Positions 1-6,919 of a DNA stretch of 40,518 nt are shown one piece after another. The stretch's first letter is position 1, and each line of letters begins with the position of its first letter. Source of the DNA: a virus; the IMG/VR virus record IMGVR_UViG_3300032093_000313, positions 1 through 40,518 of that record. The stretch is one strand, 5' to 3'. The notes beneath the pieces are model-generated. The model ran no database searches, was not told the origin of the DNA, and was given only the letters and a program-made list of their open reading frames with translations. The translations under genes were made by a program, and so were the position numbers.

Positions 1-126
1 CGCCCCAATTATCAAAAGTCCAAGTGAAGCTTGGCACATAGAATTGAGAAATAGGACGCCGATCGGCAGCAACCAGAAGACACACGCCGCCGCTAGACGA
101 AGCATTCGCTGCCGTCTGCGCGTATG
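1..126. repeat. Terminal redundancy, left copy
   Basis: Bases 1-126 are identical to 40387-40512. Both copies lie inside the same minus-strand gene and in the same frame (offset 40386 is divisible by 3). After base 126 the left copy continues TGAAAGTC while the right copy continues AAAGTC, so the right copy lacks two bases. The left copy keeps the frame open. This is what a circular or permuted genome looks like when an assembler closes it with a short overlap. Confidence 0.9.
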
Positions 127-655
127 TGAAAGTCGTCGAGGTAGGAACCGAAGCCACAGTGAAGTTTCCGTCGAACGAGCTGTTCGTCACGTTTTCAACT
201 GTGATCTGTAGGCCGACGATATATTGATGAGGCTCTGCCGTCGTGATCGTCACGACGTTAGAGGATCGGACTGCGCTTGTGATGTCATACGCAGCCACGT
301 CGAGGCCATAGAGCAGCTCGCCATAGTCTCCTGCGCCAAACGCACCATAGATGCCGTTGCCGGCCCCAAGGAACGTTGCAGGCGTGATGTTGCGATAGCT
401 AGAGCCGTCGAGGACGTACAGATGCTCTTCGCAGCCGACAGCACAATACGGAGCGTTGACGTTGTCAGTCCACGACATCATTGCACGCGCCGGGGACAGG
501 AGAGGCGTGCTAGAAATGCGCGTCCACCCCCCGACTGGCTGCAACTTGCCTGCCTGCCAACGGATCAGATTAGCGTCCCAAAAACGTCCTTTAGCCTGCA
601 ACGGGGTTGCGGGTTTCACTACACCGGGAGGAAGTTGGATCGGCGCTAGGGGCAT
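1..655 (-). CDS. P22 gp10-like tail stabilisation/packaged-DNA stabilisation protein, N-terminal part (continues at 40386)
   Basis: N-terminal 218 residues of a protein that continues across the window ends into 40386-39083, 652 aa in total. It starts MPLAPIQLPPGVV, with the ATG at 655-653 overlapping the endolysin stop as TGATG. I translated this stretch codon by codon and found no stop. An N-terminal WDANLIRW/GGWTRIS segment is followed by a domain of about 65 aa (SSNVVTITTAEPH ... TSTTFTYAQTAANAS). That domain is repeated in the second part of the protein. The N-terminal style (RFWDANLIRW, then TPLLSPARAMMSW) is typical of phage stabilisation proteins that plug the portal-tail channel in P22-like podoviruses. 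Family assignment is by pattern recognition. Confidence 0.75.
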   Translation of the reverse strand, partial: MPLAPIQLPPGVVKPATPLQAKGRFWDANLIRWQAGKLQPVGGWTRISSTPLLSPARAMMSWTDNVNAPYCAVGCEEHLYVLDGSSYRNITPATFLGAGNGIYGAFGAGDYGELLYGLDVAAYDITSAVRSSNVVTITTAEPHQYIVGLQITVENVTNSSFDGNFTVASVPTSTTFTYAQTAANASSSGGVCLLVAADRRPISQFYVPSFTWTFDNWG

Positions 656-1191
656 CAGGCAACCTCTGTTCTCGACATCACCGACGCGTAATGTTCTACA
701 TCGTTCACGCGGTTGGTCCAACCCCTACCAAACAAGCGGAACGTGCTTAGACCTTCAAGGTACGCCAGACGCGCATCAGAGTAAGCCTTGATAAAGAACT
801 CTTCGCCGTTCTGGTCGCAATATTCCTTGATCTTCGCCAGCGTTTTCGGCCCCATCGCACCGTCTTGCGTTGCGCCGCTAATCTTCTGCGCGAAGCGAAC
901 TGCGCGAGCAGGGCCAGAGTTTACTGCGAAGTCGTAGACCACGAAGTCCACGCCGGAAGGAAGATCGTTGCCGCCAACCTTGTTCCAGTACCAATCGCGG
1001 TAAAGCGGCTTGACCATCTCAGGCGTCAGCGCACGCATGTCGGCTTCTGTGACGCGCCGGCCCGTGTAGTCCTCCCACACGCGCTTCGTCACGCCGAGGT
1101 TCGTCATGCCGCCGGGGTCGCGGGGATGATCCGCCCATCCGCCTTCGTGCTTCAGCGTCTCAATAAAGGCTCGATCGAAGTTCTCTTTCAC
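655..1191 (-). CDS. GH108-family endolysin (N-acetylmuramidase)
   Basis: A 178-aa peptidoglycan hydrolase. Near the N-terminus HEGGW with Glu16, followed by DPGGMTNLGVT, is the signature of glycoside hydrolase family 108 (secretion activator/ZliS type); Glu16 is the expected catalytic acid. Residues from about 95 (GATQDGAMGPKTLAKI) look like the C-terminal peptidoglycan-binding domain of the same family. No signal peptide or membrane segment is visible, so it should depend on the upstream holin to reach the wall. The start overlaps the holin stop as ATGA, and its stop overlaps the next gene as TGATG, so lysis and tail stabilisation genes are co-transcribed and probably translationally coupled. 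Confidence 0.92.
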   Translation of the reverse strand: MKENFDRAFIETLKHEGGWADHPRDPGGMTNLGVTKRVWEDYTGRRVTEADMRALTPEMVKPLYRDWYWNKVGGNDLPSGVDFVVYDFAVNSGPARAVRFAQKISGATQDGAMGPKTLAKIKEYCDQNGEEFFIKAYSDARLAYLEGLSTFRLFGRGWTNRVNDVEHYASVMSRTEVA

Positions 1192-1577
1192 CGCGCTACG
1201 CCTTTAACCTTCTCAAACGTGCGAAGACCGCCGAGACCTAGCATGCCGAGCGTCAGGCCCATGAGTGCTTCGACGTTAAAAGACGGAAGCGGAATGGGAT
1301 TTCCTGCCATCGTCGAAATCCATGTGACGAGCGGGCCGAAAACGTAAATAAACGCAAAAGCGAATGTACAAGTCCAACCTAAAGCGGGACGCCATCCAGA
1401 AACAAATATCGACGAGTGCTTCGCCTCTTCGATGTTGATGTCGGTCTGGCCCTTATCCCAAGCCTGAAGATCGCGGCGAAGAGCCTCTTCGGCTTTGATC
1501 TTCTCCTGCGGATCAGGAATGAACTTGTCGATGACCTTCAGGCCAGCGGCGACAGCGTCTCCGATACCGAACGTCAT
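1188..1577 (-). CDS. GTA-type 3TM holin
   Basis: A 129-aa membrane protein that should permeabilise the inner membrane and release the endolysin. Residues 1-50 are a charged amphipathic region (PDPQEKIKAEE); the WRPALGW motif at 62-68 leads into a hydrophobic segment at about 68-88, and a second hydrophobic segment lies at about 102-118, followed by a basic tail. This layout matches the 3-TM holin family found in alphaproteobacterial gene-transfer agents and related phages. It lies directly between a small membrane protein and the endolysin, with 4-bp ATGA overlaps on both sides. Confidence 0.88.
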   Translation of the reverse strand: MTFGIGDAVAAGLKVIDKFIPDPQEKIKAEEALRRDLQAWDKGQTDINIEEAKHSSIFVSGWRPALGWTCTFAFAFIYVFGPLVTWISTMAGNPIPLPSFNVEALMGLTLGMLGLGGLRTFEKVKGVAR

Positions 1578-1807
1578 TTGTCCACCTTCCCGTCGAGCTT
1601 GTCGAAAATCTTAATCAGCATGTCTTCAACACGCCGCATGGCATCGACGAAGTCGTCCTTGCGAACGTAATGCACCGGAAGGTTGCGCTCGAGCGTGCGG
1701 ATGTCGTCACGCAGAGCGGCAACGGCATCCCACAGTTGACGGGCGAACCAGCCGAGAGCGGCGAGAACTGCACCAATGGCGAAGTTAAGGACGTGCTGCA
1801 AGTCCAT
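1574..1807 (-). CDS. Small membrane-anchored coiled-coil protein of the lysis cassette
   Basis: 77 aa with one N-terminal hydrophobic segment (about residues 5-22, HVLNFAIGAVLAALGWF) followed by a charged, helical and probably coiled-coil region. The topology is like an inner-membrane spanin subunit or a holin regulator. It is first in the lysis cassette, with ATGA coupling to the holin. I see no overlapping Rz1-type lipoprotein, so a spanin role is unproven. Confidence 0.7.
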   Translation of the reverse strand: MDLQHVLNFAIGAVLAALGWFARQLWDAVAALRDDIRTLERNLPVHYVRKDDFVDAMRRVEDMLIKIFDKLDGKVDK

Positions 1808-1826
1808 CGCCGCAACTCCGAATTAT

Positions 1827-2339
1827 TTATGCTGATCTTACTAAGCAGCCGGAAAGTTGACATGCAACGCCAGCAGAGTTGTAGTCAAAAGACGGGCTTG
1901 TTGCTGTTACGAAGCCATAAAGTTCAACATAGTCTGTTGATCCGTTCAGATAAATCAAACCAGACACACACGTAGGAAATCCAGATATACCGCCGCTCAA
2001 AGTGCTCGAAACTGTGTAAACAGTTCCATTTTTATATAGTCCAGCATTTACGCCTGTCACATTGTTAGACGCAGAAACTCCACGGACAACGCCGTTGAAT
2101 TGATAATACCCTGCAACAGTTGGCGTGAAGCGGCTGCTTGAAAAACAACTATCAGTATCAAAAATCTCATTTCCGAGCGTGACTTTCGTCCATGTCGCAG
2201 ATGTTACACTTTGGTCTACCGTGCTTTCAGCCATAAACGCCGGACCAGTGCCAGCCACACCAGACGCAACTTTAGGCTGCGACACAGTTCCATTCTGGAT
2301 CGCGTCAATGCCAGTTGTTCCGTCGATTACAACCGTCAT
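1827..2339 (-). CDS. C1q-like-domain tail adhesin (paralogue 1)
   Basis: 170 aa. A short N-terminal attachment segment (MTVVIDGTTGIDAIQNG) is followed by a jelly-roll-like domain of C1q type: GPAFMAES, then SATWTKV, FTPTVAGYYQF, and the end IYLNGSTDYVELYGF. It should form a trimeric receptor- or glycan-binding tip at the tail. The domain closely resembles that of the protein at 3647-4180 (shared FTP.VAGYY and YLNGSTD[YF]V[ED]LYG), so the two are paralogues. The gene is visibly AT-richer than its neighbours, as often seen for exchanged receptor-binding genes. Its start overlaps the stop of the 63-aa gene upstream. Confidence 0.75.
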   Translation of the reverse strand: MTVVIDGTTGIDAIQNGTVSQPKVASGVAGTGPAFMAESTVDQSVTSATWTKVTLGNEIFDTDSCFSSSRFTPTVAGYYQFNGVVRGVSASNNVTGVNAGLYKNGTVYTVSSTLSGGISGFPTCVSGLIYLNGSTDYVELYGFVTATSPSFDYNSAGVACQLSGCLVRSA

Positions 2340-2527
2340 GCCTGATCTCCTTCAGCGGGCTGAATGACGAGCTTGCCTTCAGCGACAAGCGCCATGATGT
2401 TCTGATAGTCCGTGTTCGCGGGGTCGAGCGGGACGAACGAGGTCACGCCATTGATGTCGCAGCGGATCATTGATGCCTGACCCGTGAACGTATCGTTGAT
2501 GTATTGAGCGTTGCTATACATGGTCAC
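2336..2527 (-). CDS. Small tail-associated protein, possible fibre chaperone
   Basis: 63 aa, not clearly assignable. The segment VTSFVPLDPANTDYQNIMALVAEGKLVIQPAE resembles a class of short phage proteins encoded next to tail fibres, where they may help fibre assembly. It sits exactly between two tail adhesin genes and overlaps both by 4 bp (ATGA). Confidence 0.6.
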   Translation of the reverse strand: MTMYSNAQYINDTFTGQASMIRCDINGVTSFVPLDPANTDYQNIMALVAEGKLVIQPAEGDQA

Positions 2528-3441
2528 AGCTCGATGTTTGCGGCGAAATTGAACTGTGTTCCGCCAATGTTGCCAGACGTGATGTCAAATGAAATTTTGA
2601 TCCCGCTCACATAGGAACCGATCGTTGCGTTTCCGTTTGTGTCGGTGACACTGCTTCTTGTGATTGTCGGAGCAGCACGCATTGACGCATTGAATGACAC
2701 AAACCCGATCAAGTCAGGACTGAACGAACTTGCAGCAGTCGTTCCTCCGTACACAGCGGCATGCCCTGTCTGGTAGTACCGTTGACACAACGCCAACTCC
2801 GTGCCGATAGAACGACGCTCCATCGGAGAGGCCGCATTGCCTACCTCGAGCTGTGCGTCACCGATCGTCCACGTTCCTGATGTCTGCGCGCCGACAGAGA
2901 ACTGCACCTGAATACCTGTCGTAGCCGCAGCAGGCACAGCAACCGACACGCTGTAGCGCGTCACCGTGCTGGTGATCGTGACGTTAGTGTCGAGGAAGTC
3001 CGTCGTTGAAAGCGACCAGTTGTCTGTTCCGCCCGCATAAGACAAACGAACACGAACCGTCGTCAGCAGGCTATTCGCCATGTCAAACGACAGCGTGACC
3101 GTCTTTCCAGCTAGGTCAGCAGAGTTGATCGCTTCAATACGCTGAACAAACGTAAGCGCACTAATACTTGCCGCTCCGGTAATCTGATAGCGATAAGTAT
3201 TAGCCGCCGAACCTGTGACACGTTGACCAGTTGCGTTCGCGCCTGTCGCAAGAGTAAACCAGCGGTCCACTCCGTAGACGTTGCTTCCAGCCGTCAGCGT
3301 GTGGCTTGCGCCAGCATTGCGCTGATCGACAGCCATCGCGCCATTAATCAGGCGGTTACGCATGCCGAGACCTTCAGCCGAGCTGAAAGACGTCCCATCG
3401 TTGAACGTGATGCCGTTCGTGCCGTTAATAGAAACCGCCAT
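2524..3441 (-). CDS. Tail fibre/appendage protein with carbohydrate-binding-like fold
   Basis: 305 aa. The N-terminus MAVSINGTNGITFNDG is a short repeat-like attachment segment. It is followed by GMRNRLINGAMAVDQRNAG, a signature seen in many phage tail fibres, and by a beta-rich region with TVTLSFDMANS, WTIGDAQLEVG and ERRSIGTELALCQRYYQTG, the pattern of a carbohydrate-binding-like beta sandwich. The C-terminal 80 residues (AAPTITRSSVTDTNGNA ... FAANIEL) probably form a tip. It likely contacts the host surface. Confidence 0.75.
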   Translation of the reverse strand: MAVSINGTNGITFNDGTSFSSAEGLGMRNRLINGAMAVDQRNAGASHTLTAGSNVYGVDRWFTLATGANATGQRVTGSAANTYRYQITGAASISALTFVQRIEAINSADLAGKTVTLSFDMANSLLTTVRVRLSYAGGTDNWSLSTTDFLDTNVTITSTVTRYSVSVAVPAAATTGIQVQFSVGAQTSGTWTIGDAQLEVGNAASPMERRSIGTELALCQRYYQTGHAAVYGGTTAASSFSPDLIGFVSFNASMRAAPTITRSSVTDTNGNATIGSYVSGIKISFDITSGNIGGTQFNFAANIEL

Positions 3442-3443
3442 CT

Positions 3444-3647
3444 TCAGCCTCGATCGTTTGCGTTAGAAGTTTCGACTTTATGAGGATCATAGCCGAACGG
3501 AGGATGCGGCAGCGGGTTGTTCCAGACTTTGATGTAGTCACCGAGGCCGTCGCTGTCGTTTTGGAGCAGGATGGTGCCGCCGAACGGAGAGAAGTCAGCT
3601 TCTGTCAGTTGCGGGTAGTAGGCGATGATCTGATCGTAGAGCGACAT
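3444..3647 (-). CDS. XkdW-like small tail protein
   Basis: 67 aa. YDQIIAYYPQLTEADF, then a stretch ending DGLGDYIKVWNNPLPHPP, matches the pattern of small XkdW-type phage proteins (YxxIxxxYPxLTxxDF ... IxxWNxPxxxP) found among tail fibre genes. Its start overlaps the stop of the second C1q-like gene by one base (TGATG or similar). The function of the family is unknown; a structural accessory or fibre assembly role is likely. Confidence 0.6.
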   Translation of the reverse strand: MSLYDQIIAYYPQLTEADFSPFGGTILLQNDSDGLGDYIKVWNNPLPHPPFGYDPHKVETSNANDRG

Positions 3648-4180
3648 TATGCAGCCCTCACAAGCGCGCCAGAAAGATAAGTAGAACCTCTTGATGTCGC
3701 GCTTCCACCGGAATTTTGATACCCATAAAGGTCTACAAAGTCAGTTGAACCATTAAGATACACTAGTGCCGATCCAGACGAGACGCCTTCAATAGCCGTT
3801 CCCGGCACAATGCTACCAAGAGCGAACCGAGAATTGTTTTTCCTCAGCTCACAGAACATCTGCCCTGATGTAGAGCTAAAGTTTACAACGAATGAAAGGA
3901 TATAATACCCTGCAACAAGCGGAGTAAAAGTGTTGCTGGCAAAAGCGCTTGCAGTATCAAATGACTCCGTTGGCAAAAGCATCTTTGTAAACGTGGCATT
4001 TGAGACGGATTGAGTTCCATCAGCGGAGGCAAGAAACGCAGGACCATTTCCTGCGAACGTGGAGCCAGTCGAAATCAGAGTGCCGCTGTTGTTCGGCAAC
4101 TCGAGGACACGGTTCGATGCGGTATTAGGCTCATTCAACGTGATGGAGCCACCGCCAGCGGAATTGAGAACAATAGACAT
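3647..4180 (-). CDS. C1q-like-domain tail adhesin (paralogue 2)
   Basis: 177 aa from MSIVLNSAGGG. I prefer the ATG at 4180 because it overlaps the upstream stop as TGATG, the junction style of this genome; an in-frame start five codons upstream is possible. N-terminal residues form an attachment segment (ITLNEPNTASNRVLELPNNSGTL, familiar from tail fibres). The rest is a C1q-like domain: GPAFLASADGTQ, FTPLVAGYYILSF, ALVYLNGSTDFVDLYGY. Paralogous to 1827-2339. AT-richer than its neighbours. Confidence 0.75.
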   Translation of the reverse strand: MSIVLNSAGGGSITLNEPNTASNRVLELPNNSGTLISTGSTFAGNGPAFLASADGTQSVSNATFTKMLLPTESFDTASAFASNTFTPLVAGYYILSFVVNFSSTSGQMFCELRKNNSRFALGSIVPGTAIEGVSSGSALVYLNGSTDFVDLYGYQNSGGSATSRGSTYLSGALVRAA

Positions 4181-4698
4181 CAGACGACCACCCAACGTGA
4201 ACCAGTGGGAACAGTGACAACCACACCAGAATTGACCGTGATCGGCCCTGCTGACATTGCGTTGCTATTCGACGAGATCGTGTAGCTGGCCGTAACCGTC
4301 TGACCGTTCTCGTAGAAGATCGCGTTACCGCCAGCGCCAGACGCGCCGCCGAGAGAACCCCACGACGAACCGTTGTAGCCTTCAAAGCGGTTGATCGTCG
4401 TGTTGAAGCGGAACATGCCGGCAGACGGAGAGCCGCTCTTCTGAGCGTCCGTGCCAGCCGGAACCTTGATCTGGCCCGTTCCCGTCATCGTCAGATCGAC
4501 GGTCGAGACGAACGTGCCGGAGACGTTTAGCGTCTTTCCTGCGCCAACATTCAAACTGACCGACGTGCCTGTGCCATCCGTCTTAAAGATGAGGTCTACT
4601 GCGGTCAGATCGGAGTTAAGCTTCGTTCCCCAAGTGTCGCGGCTTGCGCCGACCTCGGGGAGCGTCAGGTTAAGATACGGGGTATAACTGTCTGCCAT
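4180..4698 (-). CDS. Tail fibre-type structural protein
   Basis: 172 aa. It begins MADSYTPYLNLTLPEVGASRDTWG, a common N-terminus of phage tail/baseplate fibre proteins that dock to the virion. The middle part is beta-helix-like (VDLTMTGTGQIKVPAGT), and FNTTINRFEGYNGSSWGSLGG at about residues 98-118 is the short motif repeatedly found in fibre tips. C-terminal residues form a hydrophobic VVVTVPTGSRWVVV strand. It is the first of five co-oriented tail genes running toward the lysis cassette. Confidence 0.7.
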   Translation of the reverse strand: MADSYTPYLNLTLPEVGASRDTWGTKLNSDLTAVDLIFKTDGTGTSVSLNVGAGKTLNVSGTFVSTVDLTMTGTGQIKVPAGTDAQKSGSPSAGMFRFNTTINRFEGYNGSSWGSLGGASGAGGNAIFYENGQTVTASYTISSNSNAMSAGPITVNSGVVVTVPTGSRWVVV

Positions 4699-4707
4699 GT
4701 TGGCCCC

Positions 4708-5532
4708 TTAGTTCAATCGCTGCCAGCTGTCGGAACCGGACGGGAGAACCGTCCATGATTTAGCAAGAATATCGATTGGCGTCCACTCTTCGGACGGCAC
4801 GCTCGATGAAGTCCAAACGTCACCATCGACAAAAATAGGCGTCCAATCTTCAGGCGTCACGACTTCCGGCTCCCACAGCTCCCGCGCAGTTGCCGTCATT
4901 GACGACGTGACCTCGATCGACATTGACGTCAGTCGAACGCAAATAACCGCCGCAGAGCCAGCACTTTCAATCGTGATCTGTTCTACCGCCGAGAAGTCAC
5001 AGACAGCAGCAGCTGCTGCTGCGCTGGTTATGTCGATCTCTTCGCTTGCATCGACCACTCTGACGGCATCTGCCGCCATTGCGCTCTGGATCGTTACAGA
5101 CGCCGCCGCCAGCGTTGCGATATAGGCCGTCGCCGTCGCATCGCTGGTCGAGGTCGCCGCCGCATCAACTTCTGACACACGCTGCGCCGTCGCATCCATA
5201 TCGGACAGGACAACGCAGGACGCCTCAGAAGCCGCGATCCGCTGTGCTGCCGCCGTCGCGTTAGACGTGATGACGATCGAACACGTCGGGAGCTGCGTAT
5301 TTGCTGCCGCTGCCCCGCTCGACGTCGTGACAGCAGCCTGAAACGTGCCTTGAATGACGCGCTGACCGTCAGCCGTCGCGTTACTTGTTGACGCGCCAGA
5401 GGCGATCGTCGCGTATGTAACTCCGGCAGACGCAGTCGCGTTAGAGGCGACAGAAGACGCAGCAGCGGCTTGGACTACATAGCCAGAGCCATATAGTCCT
5501 TCGCCATAATCTGCTACGCCGTAATCAGACAT
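4708..5532 (-). CDS. Ala/Ser/Thr-rich repetitive structural protein with Trp-repeat C-terminus
   Basis: 274 aa, unrecognised as a family. N-terminus DYGVADYGEGLYGSGY is a Tyr-Gly-rich attachment-like motif. Residues about 20-215 are highly repetitive: segments of about 20-25 aa such as (I/V)xSxATAxAQRxxxxxAA alternate Ala-rich and Ser/Thr-rich stretches, probably giving a fibrous rod. The last 55 residues carry five spaced Trp units (EDWTPIF, DVWTSS, EEWTPID, KSWTVLP, DSWQRLN). The position in the tail block suggests a fibre shaft or tail appendage. Confidence 0.6.
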   Translation of the reverse strand: MSDYGVADYGEGLYGSGYVVQAAAASSVASNATASAGVTYATIASGASTSNATADGQRVIQGTFQAAVTTSSGAAAANTQLPTCSIVITSNATAAAQRIAASEASCVVLSDMDATAQRVSEVDAAATSTSDATATAYIATLAAASVTIQSAMAADAVRVVDASEEIDITSAAAAAAVCDFSAVEQITIESAGSAAVICVRLTSMSIEVTSSMTATARELWEPEVVTPEDWTPIFVDGDVWTSSSVPSEEWTPIDILAKSWTVLPSGSDSWQRLN

Positions 5533-5535
5533 CTA

Positions 5536-5928
5536 TCAGTCCAGAGTGATCGTCAGCGTGCCTGCGTTGAAGCGCAACACGTCGCCGCTCTGGATTGTCT
5601 TCGATGCCGTGAGATCGGCATATGCAATCAGGTTCCCGCTGGTCGAAGCATCGAAGATGCCGGCAGCGACGATCGTTCCCCATGTGCCAGTTGCCGTCGG
5701 GAACTCGATCGCCACGCTGTTTTCAGCTGTCGTCGGAGCCGTGCCAGAAACCGTGAACGTCGCGGACTGACGAGCGTATGCGTTGCCGGAAACTTCAGTC
5801 CCGCCGCCGCCTTCCCCCGGCGCAACCGTGTAAAGGCCGACATACCAAGAAGTCGGGCGCGTTGCAGAGGCCGTTGTGAAGAGCCAATCAAGGACGAGGT
5901 CTTCTGCGTAATTACTAAGGCCAGCCAT
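5536..5928 (-). CDS. Phage tail-fibre-like structural protein
   Basis: 130 aa. The order NYAEDLVLDWLFTT, TSWYVGLYTVAPGEGG, GTEVSGNAYARQSATFT, then GTWGTIVAAGIFDASTSGN and IQSGDVLRFNAGTLTITLD is a recognisable small virion protein family, often annotated tail fibre protein, with a beta-rich fold. Its start overlaps the stop of the connector-type gene at 5928, so it is likely made with the head-tail completion proteins. Confidence 0.65.
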   Translation of the reverse strand: MAGLSNYAEDLVLDWLFTTASATRPTSWYVGLYTVAPGEGGGGTEVSGNAYARQSATFTVSGTAPTTAENSVAIEFPTATGTWGTIVAAGIFDASTSGNLIAYADLTASKTIQSGDVLRFNAGTLTITLD

Positions 5929-6545
5929 CAGTAGACCCTCCTAGCTCGGGCGATAAGCGGCGAACCGCTGTGTGTGGACTTCATGCTCTCTTCGTTTAGA
6001 GCTTCGATCCGAGAGTTGTAAATAGCAGCGAAGACAGGCATGCGCTGATCGTCCATGAGGAACGGCTGCGCGTGCATCAGAGCGCCGTAGAGATAAACGT
6101 CAGGCGCTTTCGTCAGAAGCCAGTTCGTCGATACAACTTCCGACAGCGGTGTGATCTTGCCATAGTAGACCATCTCGATGTCGATGTCTGCGCCGGGAGG
6201 CGGGATCAGCTCGATCGCGCCGTTCATCAGCGAGTACGCTGCGACGTTCGTGAAGAACTGTTGCTTGTTGATGTAGTCTGCCTCGTCGAGCGTGACGAAG
6301 CGAAGCGGCTGCGCTCCATCGACGATGTGAAGATTGATCGCCTCAAGCCAATCAGCTGGCAGCTGCACATATTCGTTGCTGCTTTGCGCTTCGGCACGAA
6401 CGATCATTTCGCGCGTGCGAAGGCGCGTGTTCATGTCTGCTTCGGCAAACTGAATGAACGTCGGGATTTGAGCCGTGAGATCAGCACGGTTCAGATAGTC
6501 CGCGATCGTCGATTGCAGCGTTGTGTAGTTCGTAATCGTCGCCAT
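5928..6545 (-). CDS. Head-tail adaptor (phage adaptor-like) protein
   Basis: 205 aa, helical. The sequence TLQSTIADYLNRADLTAQIPTFIQFAEADMNTRLR at the N-terminus, followed by LPADWLEAINLHI and later YLYGALMHAQPFLMDD, is the pattern of the podovirus head-to-tail adaptor family that binds beneath the portal ring (P22 gp4-type position). It follows the capsid gene by one small gene, as expected for connector assembly. Confidence 0.7.
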   Translation of the reverse strand: MATITNYTTLQSTIADYLNRADLTAQIPTFIQFAEADMNTRLRTREMIVRAEAQSSNEYVQLPADWLEAINLHIVDGAQPLRFVTLDEADYINKQQFFTNVAAYSLMNGAIELIPPPGADIDIEMVYYGKITPLSEVVSTNWLLTKAPDVYLYGALMHAQPFLMDDQRMPVFAAIYNSRIEALNEESMKSTHSGSPLIARARRVY

Positions 6546-6871
6546 CAGCTCGCCATCCAGTGTGTGCGATAGGGCTGCGCTTCTTCAGACTTCAGCCAGC
6601 GGCGCATCGCCATCTTGTCGCCAATGATGTTGCGCTGAAGGAGATCGAGATAGACGTGCATCGGCAGACTTGCGACCTTGACCATGTCGCCTGTCTTCGT
6701 CGTGCGTGAAACTTCGTTACGTTCCGCCTTAGCCTGCTCGACGATCTCATCCACTTGGTAGATGTTTTCGATGTGCATCTTGCCGTCAGGCGTGACGTGC
6801 ATCTTCGTCATTGAGCCGGTGAACGCATCACCGCCAAGATCAAACGAGCCGGGGGCAAACTCTTCTGCCAT
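6545..6871 (-). CDS. Conserved-looking virion-module protein of unknown function
   Basis: 108 aa, no domain recognised. N-terminus FAPGSFDLGGDAFTGSMTKMHVTPDGKMHIENIYQVDEI, then a helical C-terminal part. It lies between capsid and adaptor genes, downstream of the capsid terminator hairpin, and its stop overlaps the adaptor start by one base. A head-completion or head decoration role would fit the position but is not shown. Confidence 0.6.
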   Translation of the reverse strand: MAEEFAPGSFDLGGDAFTGSMTKMHVTPDGKMHIENIYQVDEIVEQAKAERNEVSRTTKTGDMVKVASLPMHVYLDLLQRNIIGDKMAMRRWLKSEEAQPYRTHWMAS

Positions 6872-6890
6872 TAATCCTCTCCGTGAAAGA

Positions 6891-6912
6891 AGGGGCGGGT
6901 TTCCCCGCCCCT
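6891..6912 (-). terminator. Rho-independent-type terminator after the capsid gene
   Basis: Perfect 9-bp inverted repeat AGGGGCGGG / CCCGCCCCT (6891-6899 and 6904-6912) around a 4-nt loop. Read on the minus strand the loop is GAAA, a stable GNRA tetraloop, and the stem is followed by TTCTTTC. It starts 7 bp after the capsid stop codon. Partial termination here would give extra capsid transcript relative to the tail genes. Confidence 0.8.
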
Positions 6913-6919
6913 CTATTCA

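Noticed and set aside
1827-5532. Diversity-generating retroelement acting on the tail adhesins
   Set aside because: No reverse transcriptase gene and no template repeat were found anywhere in the window.
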